Positions 25,924 through 35,374 of a DNA stretch of 64,000 bases are shown here, in pieces. The stretch lies in contig NZ_SRXN01000002.1 of the NCBI RefSeq assembly GCF_004827385.1, positions 1-64,000 of the forward strand, written 5' to 3'. Numbering within the stretch: position 1 is the stretch's first letter; each line of letters begins with the position of its first letter. The DNA comes from Ensifer sp. MPMI2T (GTDB taxonomy: Bacteria; Pseudomonadota; Alphaproteobacteria; Rhizobiales; Rhizobiaceae). The notes beneath the pieces were generated by a model. It made no database searches, was not told the DNA's origin, and worked only from the letters and a program-made list of their open reading frames with translations. Both the position numbers and the translations under genes were made by a program.

Positions 25924-26697
25924 ATGGAGATCGCGACCTTCAACATCAATGGCGTCAACCGGCGGCTAGAAAACCTGCTTGCCTGGCTCGCCACGGCCCA
26001 ACCGGACGTCGTCTGCCTGCAGGAACTCAAGGCGACAGACGCCCAATTCCCGAAGGCAGCAATCGAGGCGGCCGGCTACGGTGCCGTCTGGCGCGGACAG
26101 GCGGCCTGGAACGGCGTCGCGATCCTCGCGCGCGATAACGAGCCGATCCTGACCCGGGCCGAGTTGCCCGGCGATCCGTCCGATACGCAAAGCCGATATA
26201 TCGAAGCCGCGGTGAACGGCATTCTCATCACCTCGCTCTATGCACCGAACGGCAATCCCCAGCCCGGGCCGAAATTCGACTACAAACTGGCTTGGCATGA
26301 ACGCCTGAGGCTGCATGCCGCCGAACTGCTTGCGACCGGCCTGCCGGTGGTGCTTGCCGGCGACTACAACGTGGTGCCCGAGCCGCGCGACATCTACCCG
26401 ACCCGCTCCTACGACGACAACGCACTCGTCCAACCCGAAAGCCGTGCCGCCTTCCGGCACCTTCTCGACCAGGGCTGGCTCGACGCCCTGCGCGCAGTTT
26501 ATCCGGAGGAACAACTCTTCACGTTCTGGGACTACCGCCGGAACCGCTGGCAGCGCGACGCGGGACTGCGTCTCGACCACGTTCTCTTGAGCCGAAAGCT
26601 CACACGCCGACTGAGTGGCGCCGGTATCGACCGGAACGTTCGCGGCGTCGAAGGGGCGAGCGATCACGCACCGGTGTGGATCAGCTTGCGCGACTAG
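25924..26697 (+). CDS. xth: exodeoxyribonuclease III / AP endonuclease
   Basis: A 257-residue EEP-fold nuclease of the XthA group. Metal and catalytic motifs are NINGVNRR, CLQELKATD (Glu), the Tyr region SLYAPNGNP, AGDYNVVPEPRDIY (Asp/Asn), the Asp in LRLDHVLLS and EGASDHAPVW (final Asp-His). It would incise abasic sites and trim 3' ends. It is the last gene of the ligD-ku operon, fitting end processing before LigD sealing. A chromosomal xthA would normally serve base excision, so this is likely an accessory copy. Confidence 0.92.
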   Translation: MEIATFNINGVNRRLENLLAWLATAQPDVVCLQELKATDAQFPKAAIEAAGYGAVWRGQAAWNGVAILARDNEPILTRAELPGDPSDTQSRYIEAAVNGILITSLYAPNGNPQPGPKFDYKLAWHERLRLHAAELLATGLPVVLAGDYNVVPEPRDIYPTRSYDDNALVQPESRAAFRHLLDQGWLDALRAVYPEEQLFTFWDYRRNRWQRDAGLRLDHVLLSRKLTRRLSGAGIDRNVRGVEGASDHAPVWISLRD

Positions 26698-26806
26698 TGC
26701 GGCGGCGATTCCGATCAATACCGCGTCAATCGGCGGGACCATTTGCGATGTTCGCTCGATCGTGCAGGATAATGACTCGACATAGCCAACGGCAGGGAGG
26801 CGACCA

Positions 26807-27694
26807 ATGACGAAGGCGAATGTGGGTTTCATCGGACTAGGGCTGATGGGTCAGGGCATGGCGACGAACATCGTGAGAAAGGGCTGGCCGCTTGCGGTGA
26901 TGGCACATCGCAACCGGGCGCCGGTCGAAGCGCTTGTCGCCGAGGGCGCGACGGAAGTCAAAACGCCGCGCGAGATGGCGGAACGCTGCGACATCATCAT
27001 CCTCTGCGTCACCGGCTCGCCGGAAGTGCTGTCGGTCATCGAAGGCGCGGACGGCATCGCGGCCGCGGCCAAGCCGCTCACCATCATCGACTGCTCTACC
27101 TCCGATCCGTCCGTCACGATGGAACTCGCCGAGGACCTGGCCGGAAAAGGCATCACGCTCCTCGACGCGCCACTCAGCCGCACGCCGGCCGATGCCGCCG
27201 CCGGCACGCTCGATGTCATGGTTGGCGGCGCTGACGACGACGTCCGGCGTGTCTGGCCGGTGCTCGAATGCTTTGCCGGCCGCATTGTCCATACCGGCCC
27301 GACCGGCACCGGCCACACCATGAAGCTCCTCAACAACTTCCTGGCGATGGGCTATGCCGCGCTCTACTCTGAAGCTTTGATGCTAGGCAGGAAGGCAGGC
27401 CTCACCCCGCAAGTTTTCGACAACGTCATCCGCGGCGGGCGGATGGATTGCCCGTTCTACCAGACCTTCTTCCGCTGGGTGCTGGAGCGCGACCCGAATG
27501 CGCACAAATTCGCCATCCGCAACGCATTCAAGGACATGAGCTATCTCGCCGCCTTCGCCAACGCGTCCGGCGCCGCTAACCCGATTGGCGCGGCCGTCCG
27601 CAATTCCTTCGCGCAAGCCGTCGGCACCGGTCACGGCGAAGACTATGTGCCGATGCTGTCCGATTTCATCGCCGAGGCGAACGGGATCAAATAG
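26807..27694 (+). CDS. NAD(P)-dependent beta-hydroxyacid dehydrogenase (3-HIBADH family)
   Basis: A 295-residue oxidoreductase. The dinucleotide motif is GLGLMGQGMATNI at about 8-20, the substrate loop is DAPLSRTPADAAAGTLD, and the catalytic Lys is in GHTMKLLNNFLAMGY. The family includes 3-hydroxyisobutyrate, tartronate semialdehyde and succinic semialdehyde reductases; nothing local fixes the substrate. The usual DAPVSGG is DAPLSRT here, a substitution shared by some sugar-acid reductase branches. CAGGGAGG precedes the ATG. It is probably monocistronic, ending at a small hairpin (27702-27720). Confidence 0.8.
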   Translation: MTKANVGFIGLGLMGQGMATNIVRKGWPLAVMAHRNRAPVEALVAEGATEVKTPREMAERCDIIILCVTGSPEVLSVIEGADGIAAAAKPLTIIDCSTSDPSVTMELAEDLAGKGITLLDAPLSRTPADAAAGTLDVMVGGADDDVRRVWPVLECFAGRIVHTGPTGTGHTMKLLNNFLAMGYAALYSEALMLGRKAGLTPQVFDNVIRGGRMDCPFYQTFFRWVLERDPNAHKFAIRNAFKDMSYLAAFANASGAANPIGAAVRNSFAQAVGTGHGEDYVPMLSDFIAEANGIK

Positions 27695-27701
27695 GCACCA
27701 A

Positions 27702-27720
27702 TGCCCGCCTCTGGCGGGCA
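27702..27720 (+). terminator. hairpin after dehydrogenase gene
   Basis: TGCCCGCC and GGCGGGCA form a perfect 8-bp stem with a 3-base loop right after the stop codon. There is no T run, so it is a weak or factor-assisted terminator. Confidence 0.45.
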
Positions 27721-27842
27721 GCTATGCGATGACAGGATTCCATCATTGGCAAAACGCAATCTTGCAGAAATGCAAGAAGGCTGCCCGCCTATCGCTTTGA
27801 CTGACGCCTCCCAAGTGATGAAGGTGGCATTGGACCTGAAAT

Positions 27843-27856
27843 AGAACAAATGTTCC
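27843..27856. promoter_or_regulatory. IolR-type site upstream of iolI-like gene
   Basis: AGAACAAATGTTCC; read on the other strand it is GGAACATTTGTTCT. It fits the GGAA-N6-TTCC pattern described for the S. meliloti inositol repressor IolR, except for the last base. It lies 46 bases before the ATG at 27903. Confidence 0.5.
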
Positions 27857-27902
27857 GATCAGGCGAAAGCTATTCCAAACATTCCTGGAGGATCCGCCCC
27901 CT

Positions 27903-28715
27903 ATGACCGCCCTTCCCTTCGCCCTCAATCACATGGCCGCACCCGGCCTGCCGCTTGATGCATTCTTCGAGCTCGCCAAGTCGCTTGGAATATCCGCGGT
28001 TGAAATTCGCAACGATCTTTCTGACAACGCGATCCTCGACGGCACCCGCCCGGATGCGGTGAAGGCGCTTGCCGAAAAGCATGGACTGACGATCATCTCG
28101 ATCAACGCGCTGCAACGCTTCAACGAATGGAACGACGAGCGCGAAGCGGAAGCACGCGCGCTTATCTCCTATGCGCGCGATTGCGGCGCCAAGGCCCTGG
28201 TGCTGGTACCGGTCAATGATGGGAGCGGCCAGAAGGACGGCGAGCGCCAGGCAAACCTCAGGACCGCGCTGAAAGCCTTGAAGCCCTTGCTGGAAGCGGC
28301 GGGCGTTGCCGGGCTCGTCGAGCCGCTCGGCTTCGAGATCTGCTCGCTGCGCTCCAAGACCGAAGCTGTCGAGGCGATCCGGGAGGTCGGCGGCGAAGCG
28401 ACATTCCGTCTTGTCCACGACACCTTCCACCATCATCTAGCCAGCGAGGATGCTTTTTTCCCGGATATGACCGGGCTCGTGCATATTTCCGGCGTCAGCG
28501 ACAAAGGGGTTACGGTCGCCGACATGCGCGATCCGCACCGCGTTCTGGTCGATGCGGAGGACCGGCTGGACAATGCCGGGCAGATCCGGCGCCTCGCCAG
28601 TGAAGGGTACAAGGGCCCGTTTTCCTTCGAGCCCTTCGCACCATCGGTCCACGAACTTACCGATCCGGCAAAGGCGCTTCGCGAAAGCATGACTTATCTG
28701 CAAGCCAAGGCCTGA
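27903..28715 (+). CDS. TIM-barrel isomerase, IolI-like (2-keto-myo-inositol isomerase)
   Basis: A 270-residue xylose-isomerase-like TIM barrel. Putative metal ligands are the Glu in LVEPLGFEICSL, the Asp/His in LVHDTFHHHL, the His in VHISGVSD and the Glu in FSFEPFAP. The sequence FALNHMAAPGLPLDAFFELAKSLGISAVEIRND resembles IolI, which interconverts 2-keto-myo-inositol and 1-keto-D-chiro-inositol. Support comes from the myo-inositol importer downstream and IolR-type sites before both units. Hydroxypyruvate isomerase-like activity is the alternative. GGAGG precedes the ATG. Confidence 0.75.
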   Translation: MTALPFALNHMAAPGLPLDAFFELAKSLGISAVEIRNDLSDNAILDGTRPDAVKALAEKHGLTIISINALQRFNEWNDEREAEARALISYARDCGAKALVLVPVNDGSGQKDGERQANLRTALKALKPLLEAAGVAGLVEPLGFEICSLRSKTEAVEAIREVGGEATFRLVHDTFHHHLASEDAFFPDMTGLVHISGVSDKGVTVADMRDPHRVLVDAEDRLDNAGQIRRLASEGYKGPFSFEPFAPSVHELTDPAKALRESMTYLQAKA

Positions 28716-28781
28716 TCATCCACTAAACACCGAAAATGGCTCGGGCGCCGCAAGACAGGCTTGACGGCGCCCGGATAAAAT

Positions 28782-28795
28782 GGAATACATATTCC
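28782..28795. promoter_or_regulatory. IolR-type site upstream of ibpA
   Basis: GGAATACATATTCC, a perfect GGAA-N6-TTCC element with 6-bp inverted arms around CA. It lies 147 bases before the ibpA start, a plausible promoter position. Confidence 0.65.
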
Positions 28796-28942
28796 GTAAT
28801 CGCAATTTGCTGGTTCGTTTATTCCGTTTTGACCGGACGCGCAGCGGGAGTGCGGCTTCCGGTTTGGAATGGGTGCGGCCACGAAGGTCGCACTTCCGGC
28901 AGGAGAAGGTGTCGCCGGGCACCGAATGTGGAGGAGAAAGAA

Positions 28943-29872
28943 ATGAAGAAATTTGTGCTGGGCGCCGCAACGGCCGTCATGATGTCGACGGCGGCGCATG
29001 CTGAGACTATCGGCGTGTCGATGGCGCTGTTCGACGACAACTTCCTGACGGTTCTGCGCAACGGCATGTCCGATTACGCCAAGACGCTTGATGGCGTCGA
29101 ACTGCAGATCGAGGACGCTCAGAACGACGTCGCCAAGCAGCAGAGCCAGATCCAGAACTTCATCGCCGCCGGCGTCGATGCCATCATCGTCAACCCGGTC
29201 GACACCGATGCGACAGCCGCCATGTCGAAGATCGCTGCGGACGCTGGCATTCCGCTTGTTTACGTCAACCGCGAGCCGGTGAATGTCGACAGCCTGCCGG
29301 ACAAACAGGCCTTCGTTGCCTCGAACGAGCTGGAATCCGGCACGCTGGAAACCCAGGAGATCTGCAAGATGCTCGGCGGCAAGGGCAAGGCCGTCGTCAT
29401 GATGGGTGAGCTTTCCAACCAGGCTGCCCGCATGCGCACGAAGGACGTGCATGACGTGCTCGCCACCGATCAGTGCAAGGGCATCGAGATCGTCGAAGAG
29501 CAGACGGCCAATTGGTCGCGCACCCAGGGCGCCGACCTCGTGACCAACTGGCTCTCCGCCGGCCTTGAGTTCGATGCCGTCATTTCGAACAACGACGAAA
29601 TGGCAATCGGCGCTATCCAGGCGCTGAAGGCTGCCGGCCGTTCGATGGACTCGGTCGTCATCGGCGGCGTCGATGCCACCCAGGATGCGCTCGCCGCCAT
29701 GGCGGCCGGTGACCTCGACGTCACCGTATTCCAGAACGCCGCCGGCCAGGGCCAGGGCTCGGTCGACGCCGCACTCAAGCTCGCCAAGGGCGAGCCGGTC
29801 GAAAAGAAGGTCTACATCCCCTTCGAACTCGTTACGAAGGAAAACCTGGACAAATACCAGGCGAAGAACTGA
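28943..29872 (+). CDS. ibpA: myo-inositol ABC transporter periplasmic binding protein (IbpA-like)
   Basis: A 309-residue CUT2 solute-binding protein. The signal peptide KKFVLGAATAVMMSTAAHA is cleaved before ETIGVSM. The ligand-pocket strand DDNFLTVLRNGM and the hinge segments NPVDTDATAAMSKIAADAG and ISNNDEMAIGAIQALKAAG fit the rhizobial and Caulobacter inositol-binding proteins. The ATG at 28943 follows GGAGGAGAAAGA; upstream open frame has no conservation. It heads ibpA-iatA-iatP and has a perfect IolR-type palindrome in its 5' region. A GC-rich hairpin follows the gene. Confidence 0.82.
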   Translation: MKKFVLGAATAVMMSTAAHAETIGVSMALFDDNFLTVLRNGMSDYAKTLDGVELQIEDAQNDVAKQQSQIQNFIAAGVDAIIVNPVDTDATAAMSKIAADAGIPLVYVNREPVNVDSLPDKQAFVASNELESGTLETQEICKMLGGKGKAVVMMGELSNQAARMRTKDVHDVLATDQCKGIEIVEEQTANWSRTQGADLVTNWLSAGLEFDAVISNNDEMAIGAIQALKAAGRSMDSVVIGGVDATQDALAAMAAGDLDVTVFQNAAGQGQGSVDAALKLAKGEPVEKKVYIPFELVTKENLDKYQAKN

Positions 29873-29885
29873 TCGTTCGCTTTGG

Positions 29886-29907
29886 GGGCGCGGCAAGAGC
29901 CGCGCTC
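29886..29907 (+). terminator. hairpin between ibpA and iatA
   Basis: GGGCGCGGC and GCCGCGCTC pair, with one G-T pair, around a 4-base loop 14 bases after ibpA. This is the usual position for a structure that keeps binding-protein mRNA in excess. Confidence 0.45.
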
Positions 29908-30018
29908 CTCCTGAAATCAGTCCCCGCACCAAGCCCTGACGATTGGGCTCAATGAGACGGCGTATTCGCCCGCCGCGGGACTTTTCGGCCAGTGCCGGAA
30001 ACTGGGGAGGCTATGAGA

Positions 30019-31560
30019 ATGACGCTCAGTCCCACAACCATGGCAGCCGTGCGTGCGAGTGGCGCCATACCGAATGCAGAATATCTTCTCTCCGCGGAAG
30101 GTGTGCGCAAGGAATTTCCGGGCGTGGTGGCGCTCGATGACGTCGAGTTCAAGCTGAAGCGCGGCACCGTGCATGCGCTAATGGGCGAAAACGGCGCCGG
30201 CAAGTCGACGCTCATGAAGATCCTCGCCGGCATCTACCATCCGGACAGGGGCGAAGTGAAGCTCCGCGGCGTCGACATCCAGTTGAAGTCGCCGCTCGAT
30301 GCGCTCGAAAACGGCATCGCCATGATCCATCAGGAACTGAACCTGATGCCGTTCATGACGGTCGCGGAAAACATCTGGATCCGCCGCGAACCGAAGAACC
30401 GGTTCGGCTTCGTCGATCACGGCGAAATGCGCCGCATGACCGCCAAGCTGTTCGAGCGGCTGAAGATCAATCTCGACCCGGAGATCGAAGTCCGTCACCT
30501 CTCCGTCGCCAACCGTCAAATGGTCGAAATCGCCAAGGCGGTTTCCTACGAATCCGACGTGCTGATTATGGACGAGCCGACATCTGCGCTGACCGAGCGC
30601 GAGGTTGCGCACCTCTTCGAGATCATCCGCGACCTCAGATCGCAAGGCATCGGCATCGTTTACATCACCCACAAGATGAACGAGCTCTTCGAGATCGCGG
30701 ACGAATTCTCGGTGTTTCGCGACGGCAAATATATCGGCACGCACGCTTCCAGCAATGTCACCCGCGACGACATCATCCGCATGATGGTCGGCCGCGAGAT
30801 CACCCAGATGTTCCCGAAGGAGGAGGTGCCGATCGGCGACGTCGTGCTGTCGGTCAAGGACCTCACCCTTGATGGCGTGTTCCGCGACGTCTCCTTCGAT
30901 GTGCGCGCCGGCGAAATTCTCGGCGTCGCAGGACTCGTCGGTTCCGGCCGCTCGAATGTCGCCGAGACCCTCTTCGGCGTCACGCCGGCGAGTTCTGGCA
31001 CGATTGCGATCGATGGCAAAGATGTCGTCATCGACAACCCCAACACGGCGATCCGCCATCGCTTGGCGTTCCTGACGGAGGACCGCAAGGACACCGGCTG
31101 TCTGCTCATCCTCGACATTCTCGAGAACATGCAGATCGCGGTGCTGCAGGACAAGTTCGTCAAGCGCGGCTTCGTCAGTGAGAAGGCGATCACCGCCGCC
31201 TGCGAGGAGATGAGCCGGAAGCTGCGCGTCAAGACGCCGAACCTGCAGGAGCGCATCGAAAACCTGTCGGGAGGCAATCAGCAGAAGGTGCTGATCGGCC
31301 GCTGGCTTCTCACCAATCCACGCATTCTCATCCTTGATGAGCCGACACGCGGCATCGATGTCGGCGCCAAGGCGGAAATCCACCGTCTTGTCACCGAACT
31401 CGCCCGCAACGGCGTCGCCGTCATCATGATCTCGTCGGAAATGCCCGAGGTGCTCGGCATGAGCGACCGGATCATGGTGATGCATGAAGGCCGCGTTACA
31501 GGCTTCCTCGACCGAGCCGAAGCGACCCAGATCAAGGTCATGGAACTTGCCGCGCGCTGA
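30019..31560 (+). CDS. iatA: inositol ABC transporter ATPase (IatA-like)
   Basis: A 513-residue CUT2 tandem ATPase. Half one has Walker [11 protein letters not shown] and Walker [14 protein letters not shown]. Half two has the degenerate Walker A region [18 protein letters not shown], signature [17 protein letters not shown] and [18 protein letters not shown]. That asymmetry is normal for RbsA/AraG-type subunits. ATG 30019 (MTLSPTT) lies eight bases from GGAGG; another ATG two codons upstream and a GTG further up are possible. It couples ATP hydrolysis to import through IatP and lies 32 bases before iatP. Confidence 0.87.
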   Translation: MTLSPTTMAAVRASGAIPNAEYLLSAEGVRKEFPGVVALDDVEFKLKRGTVHALMGENGAGKSTLMKILAGIYHPDRGEVKLRGVDIQLKSPLDALENGIAMIHQELNLMPFMTVAENIWIRREPKNRFGFVDHGEMRRMTAKLFERLKINLDPEIEVRHLSVANRQMVEIAKAVSYESDVLIMDEPTSALTEREVAHLFEIIRDLRSQGIGIVYITHKMNELFEIADEFSVFRDGKYIGTHASSNVTRDDIIRMMVGREITQMFPKEEVPIGDVVLSVKDLTLDGVFRDVSFDVRAGEILGVAGLVGSGRSNVAETLFGVTPASSGTIAIDGKDVVIDNPNTAIRHRLAFLTEDRKDTGCLLILDILENMQIAVLQDKFVKRGFVSEKAITAACEEMSRKLRVKTPNLQERIENLSGGNQQKVLIGRWLLTNPRILILDEPTRGIDVGAKAEIHRLVTELARNGVAVIMISSEMPEVLGMSDRIMVMHEGRVTGFLDRAEATQIKVMELAAR

Positions 31561-31592
31561 ACGCGCGATGCCGACCGCAGGGAGGACAGAAA

Positions 31593-32618
31593 ATGGATAC
31601 CAATGTCGCCGCACATGGCACGAGCACGACCCTTGTCGGGTCAAGGCGGCGTATGCCGCCTGAATTCAACATCTTCCTGGTGTTGCTCGGGATTGCCCTT
31701 GTCTACGAAATTCTCGGCTGGATGTTCGTCGGCCAGAGCTTCCTGATGAATTCCCAGCGGCTGACGATCATGATCCTGCAGGTCTCGGTGATCGGCATCA
31801 TCGCCGTCGGCGTGACGCAGGTGATTATCACCGGCGGCATTGATCTCTCATCGGGATCGGTGGTCGGCATGACGGCGATGATCTCGGCGAGCGTCGCGCA
31901 GGCTTCCACCTGGCCGCGTGCACTTTATCCATCGCTCACCGACCTTCCGGCAATCGTCCCGATCGGCCTCGGCGTCGGCATCGGCCTTGTCGCTGGCTAT
32001 ATCAACGGGCAGCTGATCGCCAAGACCAAGATCCCCCCATTCATCGCCACGCTCGGCATGATGGTCTCGGCGCGCGGCGTCTCCAAGTGGTACACCAAGG
32101 GCCAGCCGGTCTCCGGTCTTACCGATCAGTTCAACTTCATCGGCACAGGCATCTGGCCGGTCATCGTCTTCCTCGTCGTCGCGCTGATCTTCCACATCGC
32201 GCTGCGCTACACCCGCTACGGCAAGTTCACCTATGCGATCGGCGCGAACGTACAGGCCGCGCGCGTTTCCGGCATCAATGTCGAGGCGCATCTGATCAAG
32301 GTCTATGCCATTGCCGGCATGCTGGCGGGCCTGGCAGGCGTCGTCACCGCAGCACGCGCCCAGACCGCACAGGCCGGCATGGGTGTCATGTACGAACTTG
32401 ACGCCATTGCTGCGACTGTCATCGGCGGCACGTCGTTGACCGGTGGTGTCGGCCGCATCACCGGAACCGTCATCGGCACGGTGATCCTCGGCGTCATGAC
32501 CTCCGGTTTCACGTTCCTCAGGGTCGATGCCTACTATCAGGAGATCGTCAAGGGCGTGATCATCGTCGCCGCCGTCGTTGTCGACGTTTATCGCCAGAAG
32601 GGCAGAAAGAAAACCTAA
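31593..32618 (+). CDS. iatP: inositol ABC transporter permease (IatP-like)
   Basis: A 341-residue CUT2 permease with eight to ten hydrophobic segments. Family motifs are [65 protein letters not shown] and [25 protein letters not shown]. It forms the membrane channel of the IbpA-IatA system. A strong intrinsic terminator begins 39 bases after the stop, so this is the last gene of the unit. Confidence 0.88.
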   Translation: MDTNVAAHGTSTTLVGSRRRMPPEFNIFLVLLGIALVYEILGWMFVGQSFLMNSQRLTIMILQVSVIGIIAVGVTQVIITGGIDLSSGSVVGMTAMISASVAQASTWPRALYPSLTDLPAIVPIGLGVGIGLVAGYINGQLIAKTKIPPFIATLGMMVSARGVSKWYTKGQPVSGLTDQFNFIGTGIWPVIVFLVVALIFHIALRYTRYGKFTYAIGANVQAARVSGINVEAHLIKVYAIAGMLAGLAGVVTAARAQTAQAGMGVMYELDAIAATVIGGTSLTGGVGRITGTVIGTVILGVMTSGFTFLRVDAYYQEIVKGVIIVAAVVVDVYRQKGRKKT

Positions 32619-32657
32619 GCTTAAGAAAAGAAGACTTGTCCTCCCAGTGAAGTGACT

Positions 32658-32691
32658 GGCCGGAATAGCGCAAGCCGTTCCGGCCTTTTTT
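32658..32691 (+). terminator. rho-independent terminator of the inositol operon
   Basis: GGCCGGAA and TTCCGGCC form a perfect 8-bp GC-rich stem (32658-32685), followed by TTTTTTC. Confidence 0.9.
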
Positions 32692-32832
32692 CTTTACTGT
32701 ACTGCCAGAACTGCGCGATTATTCGTCCGCCGACATATGCTTGCCCTGCAAGGCAGCCCCGTAGACTCCGCTCTGGCAAACGCGCCGTCGATACACTATA
32801 TCGGCCGCATCCAAAATCATTGGAGATTTATC

Positions 32833-32955
32833 ATGTTGTCGCAGCGCAAGCTTGCGAGCCAGTTCCAGCCGCGTTTCTTTGTTCAGCTTTGGAACGCGAT
32901 GCTTCGGGTACAGACCCGCGAAACGGCTTCCCTCTTCGGCCCCCGCGGCCGGTAA
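32833..32955 (+). CDS. small basic protein (40 aa)
   Basis: ATG with TGGAG seven bases upstream. The 40-residue product MLSQRKLASQFQPRFFVQLWNAML... is Arg/Gln-rich and amphipathic and ends SLFGPRGR. I do not recognise the family. It follows a terminator and is followed by a hairpin (32985-33017), so it could be an independent short transcript. Confidence rests on the ribosome site and isolation between terminators. Confidence 0.4.
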   Translation: MLSQRKLASQFQPRFFVQLWNAMLRVQTRETASLFGPRGR

Positions 32956-32984
32956 CGCACAGAACATTAAGTCCTTCGAACTGC

Positions 32985-33017
32985 CCCGCCTATGCGAGTC
33001 TTGTTAGCGTAGGCGGG
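32985..33017 (+). terminator. hairpin in the intergenic region before the chemoreceptor gene
   Basis: CCCGCCTATGC pairs with GCGTAGGCGGG with one mismatch. The rest of the 328-base gap to 33283 is AT-richer and probably carries the chemoreceptor promoter. It also has a 13-bp CTCGTTATACGAG palindrome at 33098-33110 of unknown role. Confidence 0.4.
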
Positions 33018-33283
33018 CTGCTCTCGGCGCTGATGGCGCTAACGAACAGCGTCGTGCCAGCGCTTAATTACGCAGTAACAATTATCATATAATTCTGCTC
33101 GTTATACGAGAACGTTGCCAAGTCTATCTCCTCAGGTGGAAGACTTGATGCATGATGCTGACGTCTCGCGCCGGGTCAGTCCGGAATTTTTTCATGACTT
33201 ATTGCTCGCTTGCGGCCTCTCAGGAGGTTCCGTGAAGTCCATACGCGTCCCAGCGTAGTAAATTTTTCGGTGGGAGAGATTGC

Positions 33284-35089
33284 ATGAAACTATCTATTGC
33301 GCGCGGTTTGGCGATCTTTGGGGCGATTGTCACCGCCGGTTTGCTAATTTCCATTGGCATCAAGACATACGCCTTCGACAAGCTGAGAGTGAACGGTCCG
33401 GTCTATACGCAGGTGATCTACGGAAAGGACCTGATCGCCGACATCCTGCCGCCACCGTTGTACACGGTTGAGTCCTATATGCTGGCGATGGAGGCCGTAT
33501 CCAATCCCGAACTCGCCAAAGGCAACCTTGACAAGATCGGAACTCTGAAACAGGCCTATGACGACCGGCGCGCCTACTGGAAAGCGTCGGCGGCTCCCGA
33601 AACGCTTAAGGCAAAGCTCGAGAACGATGTTATCGGCCGAGCCGATGCCTATTGGGCGGCGATGGAAGAAAAGTTTCTCGCTCCGTTTCGCGACGGAGAT
33701 CCGGCTTCCGCGACGCAGGCGATGGAGGCGTTGAAGGCAAGCTTTCACCACCATGAAGTCGCCGTCAATGAATTGGTCGCGATGGCTGACAAGTTCCTGA
33801 AGCAGCAGGAAGCAGGTGCCGCTTCGGACACGGCGAGCCTTTCCGGGGCCGCCACCCTGAGTTCGGCGATGTCCGTCCTTCTGCTGCTCGCCGGCCTTTG
33901 GTTCTTCCGCCATCGCGCGGTGAAGCCTCTGGCCACCATGTCTGCCTATATGCAGACGCTTGCCTCCGGCGACTACGATCGCGAGGTTCCCTATGCCGAG
34001 CGTCCCGACGAGATCGGCATGGTCGCAAGGTCCGTCGCCGTGTTCCGGCAAGCGGCAATCGAGCGCCGCCACGCGCGCGAGCGGACGGACGAGGAGCGCC
34101 GCCTGCGGGACGAAGAAGAGGCAGCCCACGCGCGAAGGAAAGCGATCGAGGAAAGGGACCGGCTGCAAGTCATTGAACATTTGACCCGCGGACTGGCGCG
34201 CCTGTCTGCCGGCGATCTCTCCGTCCGCATCGTAGATAACTTCTCCGCGGCGTACGAGGAGTTGAGAGCTGAGTTCAACACGAGCGTAGAACGGCTCGCT
34301 GAAACGATCTCCGGTGTCCTCAGTGCGACCGCCAAGCTCAGCACGAGCTCGTCGGAAATTGCCGGGGCGACCGATGATCTGGCCAAACGGACCGAGCAGC
34401 AGGCGGCCTCGCTCGAACAGACTGCCTCCGCCTTCAACGAGATCACGGCGACGGCACACAATTCCTCGGAGCGTGCGCGAGAGGCAAGCGTGGTGATGGT
34501 CGCGGCGAAAGATAGCGCCGAGAAATCCGCGATAGTCGTGCGCGACGCAGTGGCCGCCATGGAGCGCATCGCGCGATCCTCCGGGCAGATCCAGCAGATC
34601 ATTAACGTCATCGACCAGATTGCCTTCCAGACCAATCTCCTGGCGCTCAATGCGGGCGTCGAGGCTGCGCGTGCGGGCGAAGCGGGCAAAGGCTTTGCCG
34701 TCGTTGCCCAGGAGGTGCGGGAACTGGCCGGTCGCTCCGCCAGTGCCGCCAAGGAGATCAAAATGCTGATCGAGGCGTCGACACGGGAAGTCGCCGGTGG
34801 CGTGGAGCTTGTCAACCAGACCGGTGAGGCGTTGATCGGGATAGAGGGGCATGTGCAGCAGGTGACCGATCTGATCGGGGCGATCGTGACTGCCGCGACC
34901 GAGCAGTCTACTGCATTGTCCGAGATCGATGTCGCGCTTCATAGAATGGATGAAATGACGCAACGGAATGCGGCGATGGTCGAGGAGACCAATGCGGCCT
35001 GCCGTGAGCTGAGCAACGAGGTGGGCGACCTCAACCGCATGGCGGGCCGCTTTCAGGTGCTCGGTCGGGGAAGCGGGCTGGCGGCTTAA
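33284..35089 (+). CDS. methyl-accepting chemotaxis protein
   Basis: A 601-residue inner-membrane chemoreceptor. TM1 is at about 7-27, a periplasmic sensor at about 28-187 and TM2 at about 188-209. HAMP follows (about 210-262), and a second HAMP-like stretch ([17 protein letters not shown]) precedes the signalling domain. The conserved hairpin tip [40 protein letters not shown] is present. The tip reads GVEAAR where GIEAAR or AVEAAR is usual. There is no C-terminal CheR-tethering pentapeptide. No chemotaxis genes are adjacent. The ligand is unknown; the flanking sugar importers are only a weak hint. ATG follows GGGAGAGATTGC. Confidence 0.93.
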   Translation: MKLSIARGLAIFGAIVTAGLLISIGIKTYAFDKLRVNGPVYTQVIYGKDLIADILPPPLYTVESYMLAMEAVSNPELAKGNLDKIGTLKQAYDDRRAYWKASAAPETLKAKLENDVIGRADAYWAAMEEKFLAPFRDGDPASATQAMEALKASFHHHEVAVNELVAMADKFLKQQEAGAASDTASLSGAATLSSAMSVLLLLAGLWFFRHRAVKPLATMSAYMQTLASGDYDREVPYAERPDEIGMVARSVAVFRQAAIERRHARERTDEERRLRDEEEAAHARRKAIEERDRLQVIEHLTRGLARLSAGDLSVRIVDNFSAAYEELRAEFNTSVERLAETISGVLSATAKLSTSSSEIAGATDDLAKRTEQQAASLEQTASAFNEITATAHNSSERAREASVVMVAAKDSAEKSAIVVRDAVAAMERIARSSGQIQQIINVIDQIAFQTNLLALNAGVEAARAGEAGKGFAVVAQEVRELAGRSASAAKEIKMLIEASTREVAGGVELVNQTGEALIGIEGHVQQVTDLIGAIVTAATEQSTALSEIDVALHRMDEMTQRNAAMVEETNAACRELSNEVGDLNRMAGRFQVLGRGSGLAA

Positions 35090-35106
35090 GGTCAAACGTG
35101 CGATGA

Positions 35107-35142
35107 GCCCCTCCCCACAGGTGGTCCACAGGTGGGAGGGGG
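35107..35142 (+). terminator. hairpin after chemoreceptor gene
   Basis: GCCCCTCCCCAC pairs imperfectly with GTGGGAGGGGGC (one bulge) about 20 bases after the stop. No T run follows. I see nothing else in the gap to 35374. Confidence 0.45.
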
Positions 35143-35374
35143 CGTAAAGTGCCGCACCCATCGCATTCAAGCCTTGACGCTACGCGGGACGCCACAGCGA
35201 CGGCTTAAGCCTTCTTCTTGTGGCGCCTGTGGGCTTTGGTTCGGCAACAGGTACCTGCTGCCCCCGGCAACATCTGATCGTCGCAGACCGGTTGAGAAGC
35301 ATTGGGCGCGCGCATCCCGGCCCCTCCCCTTGTAGGCGTTCGGAGCGGGGTGCCGATCACGATATATAGCAGCC

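Noticed and set aside
32956-33283. A small RNA gene between the 40-residue ORF and the chemoreceptor gene
   Set aside because: A hairpin and AT-rich stretches are present, but there is no T-tailed terminator or promoter pair to support an independent RNA.
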